A stretch of 64,000 bases of DNA, taken from positions 1 through 64,000 of the forward strand of contig CAMDZW010000012.1 in the NCBI GenBank assembly GCA_945911015.1. The letters are read 5' to 3'. The position numbers and the translations under genes are program-made. The stretch is from an uncultured Propionibacteriaceae bacterium (GTDB lineage: Bacteria; Actinomycetota; Actinomycetes; Propionibacteriales; Propionibacteriaceae). Below, piece after piece: positions 18,252 through 27,041 of this stretch (position 1 is the first letter of the stretch; the number at the start of each line of letters is the position of its first letter). Below the pieces are notes generated by a model. That model ran no database searches. It saw nothing but the letters and a program-made list of their open reading frames with translations, and had not been told where the DNA came from.

Positions 18252-19046
18252 TCAGAGATCAAGGACTGCAGCCAAAGAGGCGCCTCGGATTTTCGACGCG
18301 ACTTCCGGTGGCAGGTCGTTGATCCCGCTCGGTTGCGTTGCGGTCGCGAAGGCGTGGTGTTCCAAGCAAGGGCTGAAATCCGATCCCCAGTGGACTCGGT
18401 CCGGACCGAAAGCCTCGACCAAGAGCTGGGTTGAAATAGCGAGTTGGCTGGAGCTCCAGCCGGCCGCAGTCATGGCCCAATGGCCGGAGAGTTTCACATG
18501 GACAGTCGGAATCGTCGCCAGTTCGACCAGTGGGGCCACAGCAGCGGCCACACGGCCCGGACCATCGGGAGCGGGAGGAGTCGCGAGGTGGCTGATCAGG
18601 ATGCGATGGTCGATGCGTGCAGCCACCGTGGCGACGGCTCGGAGTCGGTCCGTTGTGGTGTTGACACTGACCACACTGCGTTCCGGGAGCGTAGCCCAGT
18701 CGTCGGCGGTCCAACTGCTCCAGGCGGCGAGGGAGGCGTCGTCGAGCAGGTAAAGGCTCACGCCGGCCCATGCGGCGTCCGCGATCTCCTCAGCCGGCCT
18801 GAGTCCTTGGTCTGGGTGAACGTAACGCAGCGGGAGAATCCAGTTGTGTTCTGCGGCCACCTGTGCCAGGTGGGCGTTGTTCCCGACCAGCACAGGGTCA
18901 CCTTCAAATCCGACGACCAGGGCATGGCTGATCCCGTACGAAGAGCGTAGCCGGTCGTAGTCGGCAAGCTCAGCGCCGTTGGGGCGGTCGCGCCGGTATC
19001 CGCGTTCGAACACGTGGATGTGTGAGTCGACCCATCCGGCAGGCAC
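18252..19046 (-). CDS. Amidohydrolase_2-family hydrolase/lactonase
   Basis: 264 aa, COG3618-like TIM-barrel hydrolase. The N-terminal metal motif is DSHIHVF; ISHLATPP and HWGSDFSP provide the later His and Asp of the metal site. This family includes rhamnono- and fucono-lactonases and 2-pyrone-4,6-dicarboxylate hydrolase, so a sugar-lactonase role beside a Gfo/Idh/MocA dehydrogenase is plausible but unproven. The start is GTG 19046 with GGAAGGAG upstream. Transcribed divergently from the oxidoreductase. Confidence 0.82.
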   Translation of the reverse strand: MPAGWVDSHIHVFERGYRRDRPNGAELADYDRLRSSYGISHALVVGFEGDPVLVGNNAHLAQVAAEHNWILPLRYVHPDQGLRPAEEIADAAWAGVSLYLLDDASLAAWSSWTADDWATLPERSVVSVNTTTDRLRAVATVAARIDHRILISHLATPPAPDGPGRVAAAVAPLVELATIPTVHVKLSGHWAMTAAGWSSSQLAISTQLLVEAFGPDRVHWGSDFSPCLEHHAFATATQPSGINDLPPEVASKIRGASLAAVLDL

Positions 19047-19062
19047 GGCGGGCTCCTTCCTC

Positions 19063-19106
19063 GACGGTCAGTTTCGTTGACAGTCAGGCATGAACTGTGT
19101 TTTGGT
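19063..19106 (+). promoter_or_regulatory. Candidate promoter and imperfect operator for the oxidoreductase/M20 pair
   Basis: A perfect -35 TTGACA (19077-19082) is followed after 18 bp by TTTGGT (19101-19106), a weak -10. An imperfect inverted repeat, GACGGTCA (19063-19070) with TGACAGTC (19078-19085), covers the -35. The upstream in-frame TTG at 19077 is therefore promoter DNA and not a start codon. Confidence 0.45.
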
Positions 19107-19169
19107 AGTGACGCAGTTTGGACTGTACGGCGGGGCCGAGAGTGTCGTCAACCTTGGAGGTCGGAGATT

Positions 19170-20126
19170 GTGGACCGGAGAGATGCCCCACGGGTTGCTG
19201 TAGTCGGACTCGGTCCCTTCGGGCTCGAGCATCTCCGGCAGTACACCGATCTTGGTGTCGAGGTGGTCGCCGTGACCGATACTGATTCCGGACGGCGAGC
19301 TGCCGTGGCCCAGCAGTTCGACGTTGCCGTGGTGGACAGCTTCGCCGCGCTGCTTGACCGCAAACCCGCCGCTGTCTCGCTGGTGACCGGTCCCGAGGGC
19401 AATCGCGTCCTCGTTCCGCAGTTGCTGGCGGCCGGGGTCCCGGTCCTGGTGGAGAAACCATTCGCTGAGACACCCGCCGACGCCGAGTTCCTGGCCGGGC
19501 TGCGGGGCGCGGCTCAGCTGGTCCGTCCCGGGCATGTCCTGCGGTACGACCAGGGATGTCGCCAAGTGGCAGACCTCGTCGGCTCAGGAGCGGTGGGTCG
19601 AGTGCTGGCCATTGATGCCGAACGTCATCGCGACACTGACCACGCCCGCTACCGGCCCCAGCACAGTCCTGCCTCGCTGACCATGTACCACGACATCGAC
19701 CTTGCCCATTGGATCGCTGGCGCCCATCCGATCGAGTTGCACGCGAGGCAGGCCGGCAGCGGCTCCGTGCTGGCCGTCATGATCCGTGATGCGCGCGATG
19801 CCCTGTGGACCCTCCGATCGTCTTGGACACTCCCGACGGGTCAGGTGCGAGAGCGTCTGCGGATCACCGGGACCGAGGGTACCCTCGTCCTCGAGGGGTC
19901 AGCGGTTCATCTGCTCGACCGATCCGGCGACCACGTCTGGCCAGTGATCGGGAACCCGTTGCGCACCGAACTCGCCGAGTTCTGCGCCGACGTCATGGTG
20001 GGCCGAGGTCCACAGTCGGTCACTGTCGCCGATGCGGTGACCTGTGTACGTACGGTGGCCGCCATCGAAGAGCTGTGCCATGAACATGCGCACACTGAGG
20101 AAGGACAGACCCATGATCGATCGTGA
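19170..20126 (+). CDS. Gfo/Idh/MocA-family NAD(P)-dependent oxidoreductase
   Basis: 318 aa. The N-terminal Rossmann fold has VAVVGLGPFGLEHL and the family PVLVEKPFAETPADAEF segment with the EKP motif; the C-terminal domain includes HDIDLAHWI. Members oxidise sugars, inositols or sugar nucleotides. The start is GTG 19170, preceded at good distance by GGAGG (19155-19159). The 3' end overlaps the M20 gene, so the two are co-expressed. Adjacent to a possible lactonase, it could provide the dehydrogenase step of an oxidative sugar pathway (inference). Confidence 0.85.
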   Translation: MDRRDAPRVAVVGLGPFGLEHLRQYTDLGVEVVAVTDTDSGRRAAVAQQFDVAVVDSFAALLDRKPAAVSLVTGPEGNRVLVPQLLAAGVPVLVEKPFAETPADAEFLAGLRGAAQLVRPGHVLRYDQGCRQVADLVGSGAVGRVLAIDAERHRDTDHARYRPQHSPASLTMYHDIDLAHWIAGAHPIELHARQAGSGSVLAVMIRDARDALWTLRSSWTLPTGQVRERLRITGTEGTLVLEGSAVHLLDRSGDHVWPVIGNPLRTELAEFCADVMVGRGPQSVTVADAVTCVRTVAAIEELCHEHAHTEEGQTHDRS

Positions 20127-21339
20127 CCGGTTGGCTGCTCGGGTGGATGAGTTGGAGCCCGAGTTGGATGCCTTGGTGGCCGACCTGATCGCGATCGACT
20201 CGCAGATCCCACCCCATGCCGATGAACGCGAGGTAGTGGCCCACCTGAGAGAACAGACCGTTGCGCGCGGCCTGGGTGCCGGGAAGGTCTTGGCGAAGTC
20301 TGCGGAGCGACCCAATCTGGTGGTGAGGCTCGACGGGAACCCCGAGGGGCGCCGGCTGGGCCTGTGCGGTCACGTCGACACCAAGCCGGTCGGCGACGCT
20401 GCGCACCTGTGGCAGACCGACCCGCTACGGGCCACCGAAATCGACGGGATGCTGTACGGATTGGGCACCAGCGACATGAAAGCCGCTGTTGCTGCCATGG
20501 TGATCGCGGCCCAGGCCTGTGTGGAAGCCGGGGTCACCGATCACGGGAGTCTGGAGCTTGCCATGGTCGCCGATGAGGAGGCCGGAGCCCAGTTCGGCTC
20601 GAAGTGGCTCGCTCCGCAACTGACCCACTGGGACGGCTGCGTGATCGGGGAGCCGTCCGGGTGGGAGCGCGACTGGCAGGGGCTGCACCTGGTCTCGCGC
20701 GGGCTGAGCTGCTTCCGTGTCCGGGTCAAGGGGACCCAGCGTCACAGCAGCTTGTCTGATCGTCTCCCAGCAGTGAATGCAAGCCTGCAACTGGCGACCC
20801 TGATGGGCCGGATGCGCGCCGATCTCGAGCTGACCCATCCGTCCCAGTTGTTCGACGATCTGCGACCAACCGTCAATCCCGGCGTCCTGCTCAGTGGCGG
20901 GGTCTTCTACGGTGTCGTGCCCGGCGAGGCTATGTTCGCCTGCGACATCCGAGCGGTGCCCGGGATGACCCTTGAGTCCTTGACGGCAGATCTGCACCGC
21001 TGGCTTGATCGGGCGGCTGCCGAGCTCGGTGTCGAAGCCGAGCTGGAGTTCGAACCGACCCTGACCTGGATCGATCCCTCGGTGATCGATGCCAACGACC
21101 CGCTGGTGCTGGCCGCCCACGACGGCTGTGCCCGTGCGCTTCCCGAGCCGCCGCCGCTGTCGTTCTTCCCCGGGACCACCGACGCCCCTTGGTTCTCGGG
21201 AGCCGGCATCCCGACAATTCCTTCGTTGGGGCCGGGCATCCTCACGTACTGCCACGGCCCCAACGAGGCGGTCAGTGTCGCGTCAATCCGTCAGGCAGCG
21301 CATCTCTATGCCCAGACGATCATCTCGTACCTGACCTGA
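20113..21339 (+). CDS. M20-family metallohydrolase (ArgE/DapE/ACY1-like)
   Basis: 408 aa di-zinc deacylase/peptidase. Metal and catalytic motifs run in order: LGLCGHVDTKPVGD, the bridging Asp in GLGTSDMKAA, the general base EE in MVADEEAGAQFG, and VIGEPSG. The C-terminal ligand His is in LTYCHGPNEA. ATG 20113 follows AGGAAGGAC and overlaps the oxidoreductase end by 14 bp. Typical substrates are N-acyl amino acids; the exact one is unknown. Confidence 0.87.
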   Translation: MIDRDRLAARVDELEPELDALVADLIAIDSQIPPHADEREVVAHLREQTVARGLGAGKVLAKSAERPNLVVRLDGNPEGRRLGLCGHVDTKPVGDAAHLWQTDPLRATEIDGMLYGLGTSDMKAAVAAMVIAAQACVEAGVTDHGSLELAMVADEEAGAQFGSKWLAPQLTHWDGCVIGEPSGWERDWQGLHLVSRGLSCFRVRVKGTQRHSSLSDRLPAVNASLQLATLMGRMRADLELTHPSQLFDDLRPTVNPGVLLSGGVFYGVVPGEAMFACDIRAVPGMTLESLTADLHRWLDRAAAELGVEAELEFEPTLTWIDPSVIDANDPLVLAAHDGCARALPEPPPLSFFPGTTDAPWFSGAGIPTIPSLGPGILTYCHGPNEAVSVASIRQAAHLYAQTIISYLT

Positions 21340-21360
21340 AGCTCCCTGATCTGGAGCTCA
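21337..21360. terminator. Hairpin formed by two convergent stop codons
   Basis: TGA (the M20 stop), a bulged A, then GCTCC (21341-21345) pairs with GGAGC (21353-21357) and TCA (21358-21360, the complement of the PhyH stop), with loop CTGATCT. It may act as a compact bidirectional terminator, though no T-tract is present. Confidence 0.4.
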
Positions 21361-22257
21361 GCGGAGGTAGGGGATGCTGCGGTCGAGCAGACCGCGCTCC
21401 TTGAGCTCGGCGCGCAGCGGGATCTCGTCATCGATCCAGCCGGACTGCTTGATCCCCCAGAAGGAGGCATTGTCCGGGCCGTAGCCGAGCAGTTGCTGCT
21501 GCAAGGGGCTGAGGCTGGCGAACCACTCGCTGTCCTGGTCAGCGACGTTCTCGTCGAGAGGCCGGATCCAGCGGTAGGTGTAGCCGATGAACATCAGCTT
21601 GCGGATCCGGTCGGACTTGTTCATCGAACGGCTGTGCCACAGACGGCGGTCGAAGATGAACGCATCGCCCGGCTCGAGCAGCACCTCGGTGGAACCCTCG
21701 GGCTCGATGATCGGATCGCCCGGCTTCTCCGGACGCCCCGACAGGGTGTTGTTGAGGTGGCTGCCGGGGATGACCTTGGTCTGCCCGTACCCGGGATCGG
21801 CCAGATCAGTGAGGCAGAAGCAGATCTTGGTCATGAACATCGGCCGGGGATCCATGTCGATGTCGGAGTTCTGGCGGTAGCCGTCCTGGTGCCAGTTCCA
21901 GAAGGGCGGCTCGTCCTTGGGCGGGTTGACGTCGATGTGGTTGTGGTGGGTGTAGATGTTCCACCCCATGTTGCCCCAGATGTAGGGGAACGTGGTCGGC
22001 CAGGTCAGCAGGTCGAGGAACAGCGGGTTGCGGTCGAAGTAGCCCATCACGTGGATGGACTTGTCCGGACGGAGCTGATCGGCCGCCTCTTCCTCGGCGT
22101 AGACCTGATCCACCGCCTCTTCGTACTTGGCCCGGGACTCCTCGTCGAGCGCGTTCTTGATGACGACGTAGCCGTCACGGGCGTACTGGTCACGGATGGC
22201 CGGATCGAGCGGCTCGAAGCCGGTCAGATCGCTCGGCCGGGTTTCGGTCACCGTCAT
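21358..22257 (-). CDS. Phytanoyl-CoA dioxygenase (PhyH) family protein
   Basis: 299-aa Fe(II)/2-oxoglutarate-dependent oxygenase. The iron facial triad is visible as HQD in NWHQDGYR and the distal His in RRLWHSRS, with candidate Arg residues for 2-oxoglutarate further on (RIRKLMF). ATG 22257 is chosen because GGAGGGAG lies about 10 nt upstream; the open frame to 22605 runs into the dxr region. Such enzymes hydroxylate diverse small molecules; the substrate is unknown. On its strand TTAGGA and TAGCCT with a 17-bp spacer lie upstream as a possible promoter. Confidence 0.85.
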   Translation of the reverse strand: MTVTETRPSDLTGFEPLDPAIRDQYARDGYVVIKNALDEESRAKYEEAVDQVYAEEEAADQLRPDKSIHVMGYFDRNPLFLDLLTWPTTFPYIWGNMGWNIYTHHNHIDVNPPKDEPPFWNWHQDGYRQNSDIDMDPRPMFMTKICFCLTDLADPGYGQTKVIPGSHLNNTLSGRPEKPGDPIIEPEGSTEVLLEPGDAFIFDRRLWHSRSMNKSDRIRKLMFIGYTYRWIRPLDENVADQDSEWFASLSPLQQQLLGYGPDNASFWGIKQSGWIDDEIPLRAELKERGLLDRSIPYLR

Positions 22258-22411
22258 GGCGGTTGACTCCCTCCAGTGGATGTGCATCTGTGGCGGTGCA
22301 CTGTGTTGGGGCTGTGCTGTCGTGCTGAGGCACAGGCTACACGCGCGGTGAGGCGATCCTAAGAAAAGTCGATGCTCGTGTCGAGGAATCAGCGGCTTGG
22401 CTCGGAGGTGA

Positions 22412-22417
22412 CAGACT
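22412..22417 (+). promoter_or_regulatory. Putative -10 of leaderless dxr transcript
   Basis: CAGACT, within TGACAGACT, ends 6 nt before the GTG start. The same nonamer stands 6 nt before the start of the D-aminoacylase at 32220. Confidence 0.4.
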
Positions 22418-22423
22418 GGCAGG

Positions 22424-23644
22424 GTGCGTGACGTCGTGATTCTGGGCAGTACCGGTTCCATCGGCACCCAGGCCCTGGAGGTGATCCGGGCCAATCCTGA
22501 CCTGTTCCGGGTGGTGGGCATTGCTGCGGGTGGGTCGGATCCGGCGACTCTGGCCGCCCAGGTGCTGGCGCACCGCCCGGCCATGGTCGGGGTCTCGCGA
22601 GCCACCGCCGTACAAGACCTCCAGCTCGCGCTCTATGCCGAGGCCAAGAAGATGGGGTGGAATGCCGGGGAGCTCACCCTGCCCCGGATCGTGGCCGGGC
22701 CCACCGCGGCCACCGAGATCGCCGGGATGGGGGTCGATCTCGTACTGAACGGGATCACCGGCTCGGCTGGTCTGGTCCCGACCCTGACCGCTCTCGACAC
22801 CGGCGCAACCCTCGCCCTGGCCAACAAGGAGTCGTTGGTCATCGGCGGACGGTTGGTCACCGAGGCCGCCCGACCCGACCAGATCACCGCCGTCGACTCC
22901 GAACACTCCGCCATCGCCCAGTGCCTACGGGCGGGCCGTGCCGAGGAGGTCGACCGTGTCATCCTGACCGCCTCCGGTGGTCCCTTCCGCGGCCGGACCC
23001 GGGCCGAACTGGCTGAGGCCACCCCCGCCCAGGCGATGCAGCATCCGACCTGGTCGATGGGGCGGGTGATCACCACCAACTCAGCCACCCTGATCAACAA
23101 GGGACTCGAACTCCTCGAGGCCCATCTGCTCTACGGCACCGAGCTGGATCGGATCGACGTGGTCGTCCACCCGCAGTCGATCGTCCACTCAATGGTCCAG
23201 TTCATCGACGGATCAACCATGGCCCAGTGCTCACCACCGGACATGAAACTCCCCATCGCGCTGGCCCTGGGCTGGCCGGAACGGATCGCTGACGCGGCCC
23301 GCCCGGTTGACTGGACGGTCGCCTCCACGTGGACCTTCGAGCCGCTCGACGACCAGGCCTTCCCTGCGGTCAGCCTTGCCCGGATCGCCGGGGCAGGACC
23401 GGCAACCGCACCTGCGGTCTACAACGCCACCAACGAGGTCTGTGTCGATGCCTTCCACGACGGACGGATCGGCTTCTGCGACATCACCGACACCGTGGCG
23501 GCTGTGCTGCACCGCCACATCGATTCCGCTGACCCCGCCCAGGAGTTGACCGTCGACGCCGTGCTCGCCGCTGACGCCTGGGCCCGTACCGAAGCCGCCG
23601 AGGCCTGTCGCTCCCTCGCAGACCAAGGCGAGGCAACCGCATGA
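22424..23644 (+). CDS. dxr: 1-deoxy-D-xylulose 5-phosphate reductoisomerase
   Basis: Converts DXP to 2-C-methylerythritol 4-phosphate, the first committed step of the MEP isoprenoid pathway; needs NADPH and a divalent metal. 406 aa from GTG 22424. Visible are the NADPH loop LGSTGSIGTQ, NKESLVIGG, the metal/catalytic segment AVDSEHSAIAQC, ASGGPFRG, the HPTWSMG motif and HPQSIVHSMV. The stop overlaps the M50 protease start (ATGA). ispG, another MEP gene, lies one gene downstream. Confidence 0.97.
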   Translation: MRDVVILGSTGSIGTQALEVIRANPDLFRVVGIAAGGSDPATLAAQVLAHRPAMVGVSRATAVQDLQLALYAEAKKMGWNAGELTLPRIVAGPTAATEIAGMGVDLVLNGITGSAGLVPTLTALDTGATLALANKESLVIGGRLVTEAARPDQITAVDSEHSAIAQCLRAGRAEEVDRVILTASGGPFRGRTRAELAEATPAQAMQHPTWSMGRVITTNSATLINKGLELLEAHLLYGTELDRIDVVVHPQSIVHSMVQFIDGSTMAQCSPPDMKLPIALALGWPERIADAARPVDWTVASTWTFEPLDDQAFPAVSLARIAGAGPATAPAVYNATNEVCVDAFHDGRIGFCDITDTVAAVLHRHIDSADPAQELTVDAVLAADAWARTEAAEACRSLADQGEATA

Positions 23645-24936
23645 CCATCTTGCTCTACGTGGTCGGCGCGATCGGCTTCTTTGCCCTGATCATGGCCTCG
23701 ATCGCCCTGCACGAGGTGGGTCATCTGGTGCCGGCGAAGATCTTCGGCGTCAAGGCCACCCAGTACTTCGTCGGCTTCGGCCGGACCCTGTGGTCGACGC
23801 GCCGGGGGGAGACTGAGTACGGATTCAAGCTGCTGCCGCTGGGCGGTTACGTCAAACTCATCGGCATGATCCCGCCCGGCAAACGGGGGCTTCGGGCCAA
23901 CAGCACCGGTCTGTTCAGCTCACTGGTCGACGATGCCCGCCATGCCGACGCCGACGACATCACCCCCGCCGACGAAGGCCGACTCTTCTACCAGAAACCG
24001 TCGTGGCAGAAGATCATGGTGATGGTCGGCGGCCCACTGATGAACCTCATCCTTGCCTTCGCGCTGCTCCTGGGCGTCAATGCAAGTATCGGCATGGTCC
24101 GACAGACGCTGGTCGTCAGCCATGTCAGCGAGTGCATCATCCCGGCCGATCGTGAGGTCCAGACCTGCACCGACGCCGATGCACCGTCCCCTGCGGCCCG
24201 AGCCGGACTGGAGATCGGCGATGAGATCCTTGCCTTCAACGGGACTCCGGTCGCCACCTGGCAGGATCTGTCCGCCGCGATCCGGGCCAACCTTGACCAG
24301 GAAGCCACCCTCCTGGTCCAACGTGGTGACGAGCAGGTGGAGCTGACCACACGCACTGAGATCACCGGGGTGCCGGATCCGCTCGACCCGGCCACGATCG
24401 AGCAGGTCGGGTTCCTCGGGGTCAGCCCGAGCCAGGAGCGCGTCCGTGGCGGCCCGGTCGACACACTCAAGGACATGACAGAGATGACCGGCCGGGTGTT
24501 CCGGGTGCTCGGCACCTTCCCGGTCCGGGTGTGGAATGTCGTGGCTGACCTGGTCACCGGCCAGGAACGCGATGCTGACTCGCCGATGAGCATTGTCGGC
24601 GCCAGCCGGGTCGCCGGGGAGATCGCGAGCACCGACCAGATCCCGGCCAAAGAGAAGGTCGCCGGGCTGGTCACCACCCTCGGCACGGTGAACCTGTTCG
24701 TGGCACTGTTCAACTTCGTCCCGCTGCTGCCGCTCGACGGCGGTCACATCGCCGGAGCCCTGGTCGAGTGGATCCGTCGTGGCATCTTCCGACTGCGGGG
24801 CAAGGCCGATCCGGGCCCGGTCGACATTGCCGTCCTGATGCCGGTCGCCTATGTGGTGGCTGGTTTCATTGCCCTGTGCGGTGGTGTTCTGATCATTGCT
24901 GACATCATTGACCCGGTGTCGTTGTTCCGACAGTGA
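23641..24936 (+). CDS. Site-2 (M50) intramembrane metalloprotease, RseP/Rip1-like
   Basis: 431-aa membrane zinc protease that cleaves anti-sigma factors or other transmembrane proteins. The zinc motif HEVGH is at about residue 23 in the first helix; one PDZ domain lies near residues 160-260; the second conserved motif appears as LPLDGGH near residue 365 before the last helices. The family NPDG motif is replaced by PLDG, common in this group. It overlaps the dxr stop by four bases; dxr-rip-ispG is the usual actinobacterial order. Confidence 0.95.
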   Translation: MTILLYVVGAIGFFALIMASIALHEVGHLVPAKIFGVKATQYFVGFGRTLWSTRRGETEYGFKLLPLGGYVKLIGMIPPGKRGLRANSTGLFSSLVDDARHADADDITPADEGRLFYQKPSWQKIMVMVGGPLMNLILAFALLLGVNASIGMVRQTLVVSHVSECIIPADREVQTCTDADAPSPAARAGLEIGDEILAFNGTPVATWQDLSAAIRANLDQEATLLVQRGDEQVELTTRTEITGVPDPLDPATIEQVGFLGVSPSQERVRGGPVDTLKDMTEMTGRVFRVLGTFPVRVWNVVADLVTGQERDADSPMSIVGASRVAGEIASTDQIPAKEKVAGLVTTLGTVNLFVALFNFVPLLPLDGGHIAGALVEWIRRGIFRLRGKADPGPVDIAVLMPVAYVVAGFIALCGGVLIIADIIDPVSLFRQ

Positions 24937-24993
24937 AACACTGGGGAACGTGCCGACCCACCTGAGTGACGAGCGGAAAGAGGCGTACTGCAG

Positions 24994-26136
24994 ATGACTG
25001 TCTCCTTGGGAATGCCGGAGATCCCCCCGGTGCTGGCTCCGCGGCGCCCGACCCGGCAGATCAAGGTCGGCAAGGTCCTGGTCGGGGGCGGTGCCCCGAT
25101 CTCGGTGCAGTCGATGACCGCGACGCCGACCACCGACATCAACGCCACCCTGCAGCAGATCGCTGCCCTCACCGCCAGCGGCTGTGACATCGTGCGCGTC
25201 GCCGTACCCAGCCAGGACGATGCCGATGCCCTCCCGGCGATTGCGAGCAAGTCCCAGATCCCGGTGATCGCCGACATCCACTTCCAGCCCCGCTACGTGT
25301 TCGCCGCGATCGAGGCCGGCTGTGCTGCGGTGCGAGTGAACCCCGGCAACATCAAGGCCTTCGACGACCGGGTCGGGGAAATCGCTCAGGCGGCCAAGGA
25401 GGCCGACGTCTCACTGCGGATCGGGGTCAACGCCGGCTCCCTCGACAAGCGGCTGCTGGCCAAGTACGGCAAGGCCACCCCTGAGGCACTGGTCGAGTCG
25501 GCGCTGTGGGAGGCGAGCCTGTTCGCCGAGCATGACTTCCACGACTTCAAGATCAGTGTCAAGCACAACGACCCGGTCGTCATGGTGCGCGCCTACCAGC
25601 TGCTCAGCGAGCAGTGCGACTACCCGCTCCACCTCGGTGTCACCGAGGCGGGACCGGCCTTCCAGGGCACGATCAAGTCGGCCACAGCCTTCGGTGCCCT
25701 GCTCAGCCAGGGGATCGGGGACACCATCCGCGTCTCGCTCTCGGCCGATCCGGTCGAGGAGGTCAAGGTCGGCGGCAAGATCCTGGAGTCGCTGAACCTG
25801 CGGCCACGCAAGCTCGAGATCGTGTCGTGTCCGTCCTGCGGTCGCGCTCAGGTCGACGTCTACACCCTGGCCGAGAAGGTCACTGCCGGCCTGGAAGGCC
25901 TGACCGTCCCGCTCCGGGTGGCCGTGATGGGATGTGTCGTGAACGGGCCGGGGGAGGCTCGCGAGGCTGACCTCGGTGTGGCCTCCGGCAACGGCAAGGG
26001 CCAGATCTTCGTCCGCGGCGAGGTCATCAAGACCGTCAAGGAGGCCGACATCGTCGAGACCCTGATCGAGGAGGCCATGCGCATCGCCGAAGAGATGCCC
26101 GACACCGAAGGAGCGCCCTCGGTCAGCGTCGGCTGA
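24994..26136 (+). CDS. ispG: 4-hydroxy-3-methylbut-2-enyl diphosphate synthase
   Basis: 4Fe-4S enzyme of the MEP pathway converting MEcPP to HMBPP. 380 aa from ATG 24994, behind GGAAAGAGG. The TIM-barrel domain carries [14 protein letters not shown] and RVNPGN; the cluster domain has SCPSCGR and [12 protein letters not shown] with the Cys ligands and conserved Glu. The N-terminal 20 residues before the core are typical of actinobacteria. It lies 57 nt after the M50 gene. Confidence 0.97.
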   Translation: MTVSLGMPEIPPVLAPRRPTRQIKVGKVLVGGGAPISVQSMTATPTTDINATLQQIAALTASGCDIVRVAVPSQDDADALPAIASKSQIPVIADIHFQPRYVFAAIEAGCAAVRVNPGNIKAFDDRVGEIAQAAKEADVSLRIGVNAGSLDKRLLAKYGKATPEALVESALWEASLFAEHDFHDFKISVKHNDPVVMVRAYQLLSEQCDYPLHLGVTEAGPAFQGTIKSATAFGALLSQGIGDTIRVSLSADPVEEVKVGGKILESLNLRPRKLEIVSCPSCGRAQVDVYTLAEKVTAGLEGLTVPLRVAVMGCVVNGPGEAREADLGVASGNGKGQIFVRGEVIKTVKEADIVETLIEEAMRIAEEMPDTEGAPSVSVG

Positions 26137-26148
26137 CCGCGCCCGCTG

Positions 26149-27012
26149 ATGGCCCCAGATCTCGCCTCCCAGACCACCGTGCGGGTCCTCGGCAACGACG
26201 ATCTGCCCGCGGTGGTCCGGCTGCTCGTGCAGCGACCGGTCCACAACCTGTTCGTCTCCGCGCGCATCCGCCAACTCGGGTTGGATCCCTTCGTCCTGGG
26301 GTGTCAGGTGCTCGGTTGCGAACGTGACGCCGAGCTGGTGGCGCTGTGTCATGCCGGCTCGAACCTGGTCCCGGTGGGCAGCGCTGAGCCCGAAGTCCTC
26401 GCGGCCTTCGCCGAGCGGCTGGGTCCGGCCCGCCGGTGCAGTTCCATCTCCGGTGAAGCGCCGGCCGCGCTCGGCCTGTGGGAACGGCTGCGCACCCGCT
26501 GGGGCGGTGGTTGGAACCGGATCCGTGAGGTCCGCGACTGTCAGCCGCTGATGGCCATCGCTGCCGACTCACCGCTGCCCGGCGACCCACAGGTCCAGCC
26601 GATCGGACGGCACCTGATGGAGCCGTACTTCGCTGCAGCAGTGGCCATGTACACCGAGGAGGTCGGCGTCTCGCCGCTGATCCCCAGCCCCTCGTCGTAT
26701 CGCAGTTACGTCCAGGCACTGCTCGACACGGGTCGGGCCTTCGGGGTCATGCACGAGGACCGGGTCGTGTTCAAAGCCGATCTTGGAGCCGTGTCGGGCA
26801 GCTTCGCCCAGATCCAGGGGGTCTGGCTGGATCCGCAGTTCCGGGGCCGTGGACTGGCTGCTGGGCTGATGTCCTCGGTCGTCCGGTTGGCCCGAGAGAC
26901 TGTGGCCCCGAATCTGTCGCTCTATGTCAACGACTACAACACCCGTGCCATCCGCACCTATGAGAAGGTCGGATTCAGTCGGATCGCTGACTACGCCACG
27001 ATCTTGTACTGA
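26149..27012 (+). CDS. GNAT acetyltransferase with N-terminal DUF4081 domain
   Basis: 287 aa. The first 130 or so residues match the DUF4081 module that precedes GNAT domains in actinobacteria; residues 160-287 carry the acetyl-CoA site (LDPQFRGRGLAAGLMSSVV) and the ending YVNDYNTRAIRTYEKVGF. The same two-domain gene follows ispG in mycobacteria and relatives. The acetyl acceptor is not known. It starts 12 nt after the ispG stop. Confidence 0.88.
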   Translation: MAPDLASQTTVRVLGNDDLPAVVRLLVQRPVHNLFVSARIRQLGLDPFVLGCQVLGCERDAELVALCHAGSNLVPVGSAEPEVLAAFAERLGPARRCSSISGEAPAALGLWERLRTRWGGGWNRIREVRDCQPLMAIAADSPLPGDPQVQPIGRHLMEPYFAAAVAMYTEEVGVSPLIPSPSSYRSYVQALLDTGRAFGVMHEDRVVFKADLGAVSGSFAQIQGVWLDPQFRGRGLAAGLMSSVVRLARETVAPNLSLYVNDYNTRAIRTYEKVGFSRIADYATILY

Positions 27013-27041
27013 CGCCCGTCCCTGACTGAACGGACCCCGCC

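Noticed and set aside
19077-19169. N-terminal extension of the Gfo/Idh/MocA protein from TTG 19077
   Set aside because: This TTG is part of a TTGACA -35 box; GTG 19170 has GGAGG at proper distance and gives a standard Rossmann start.
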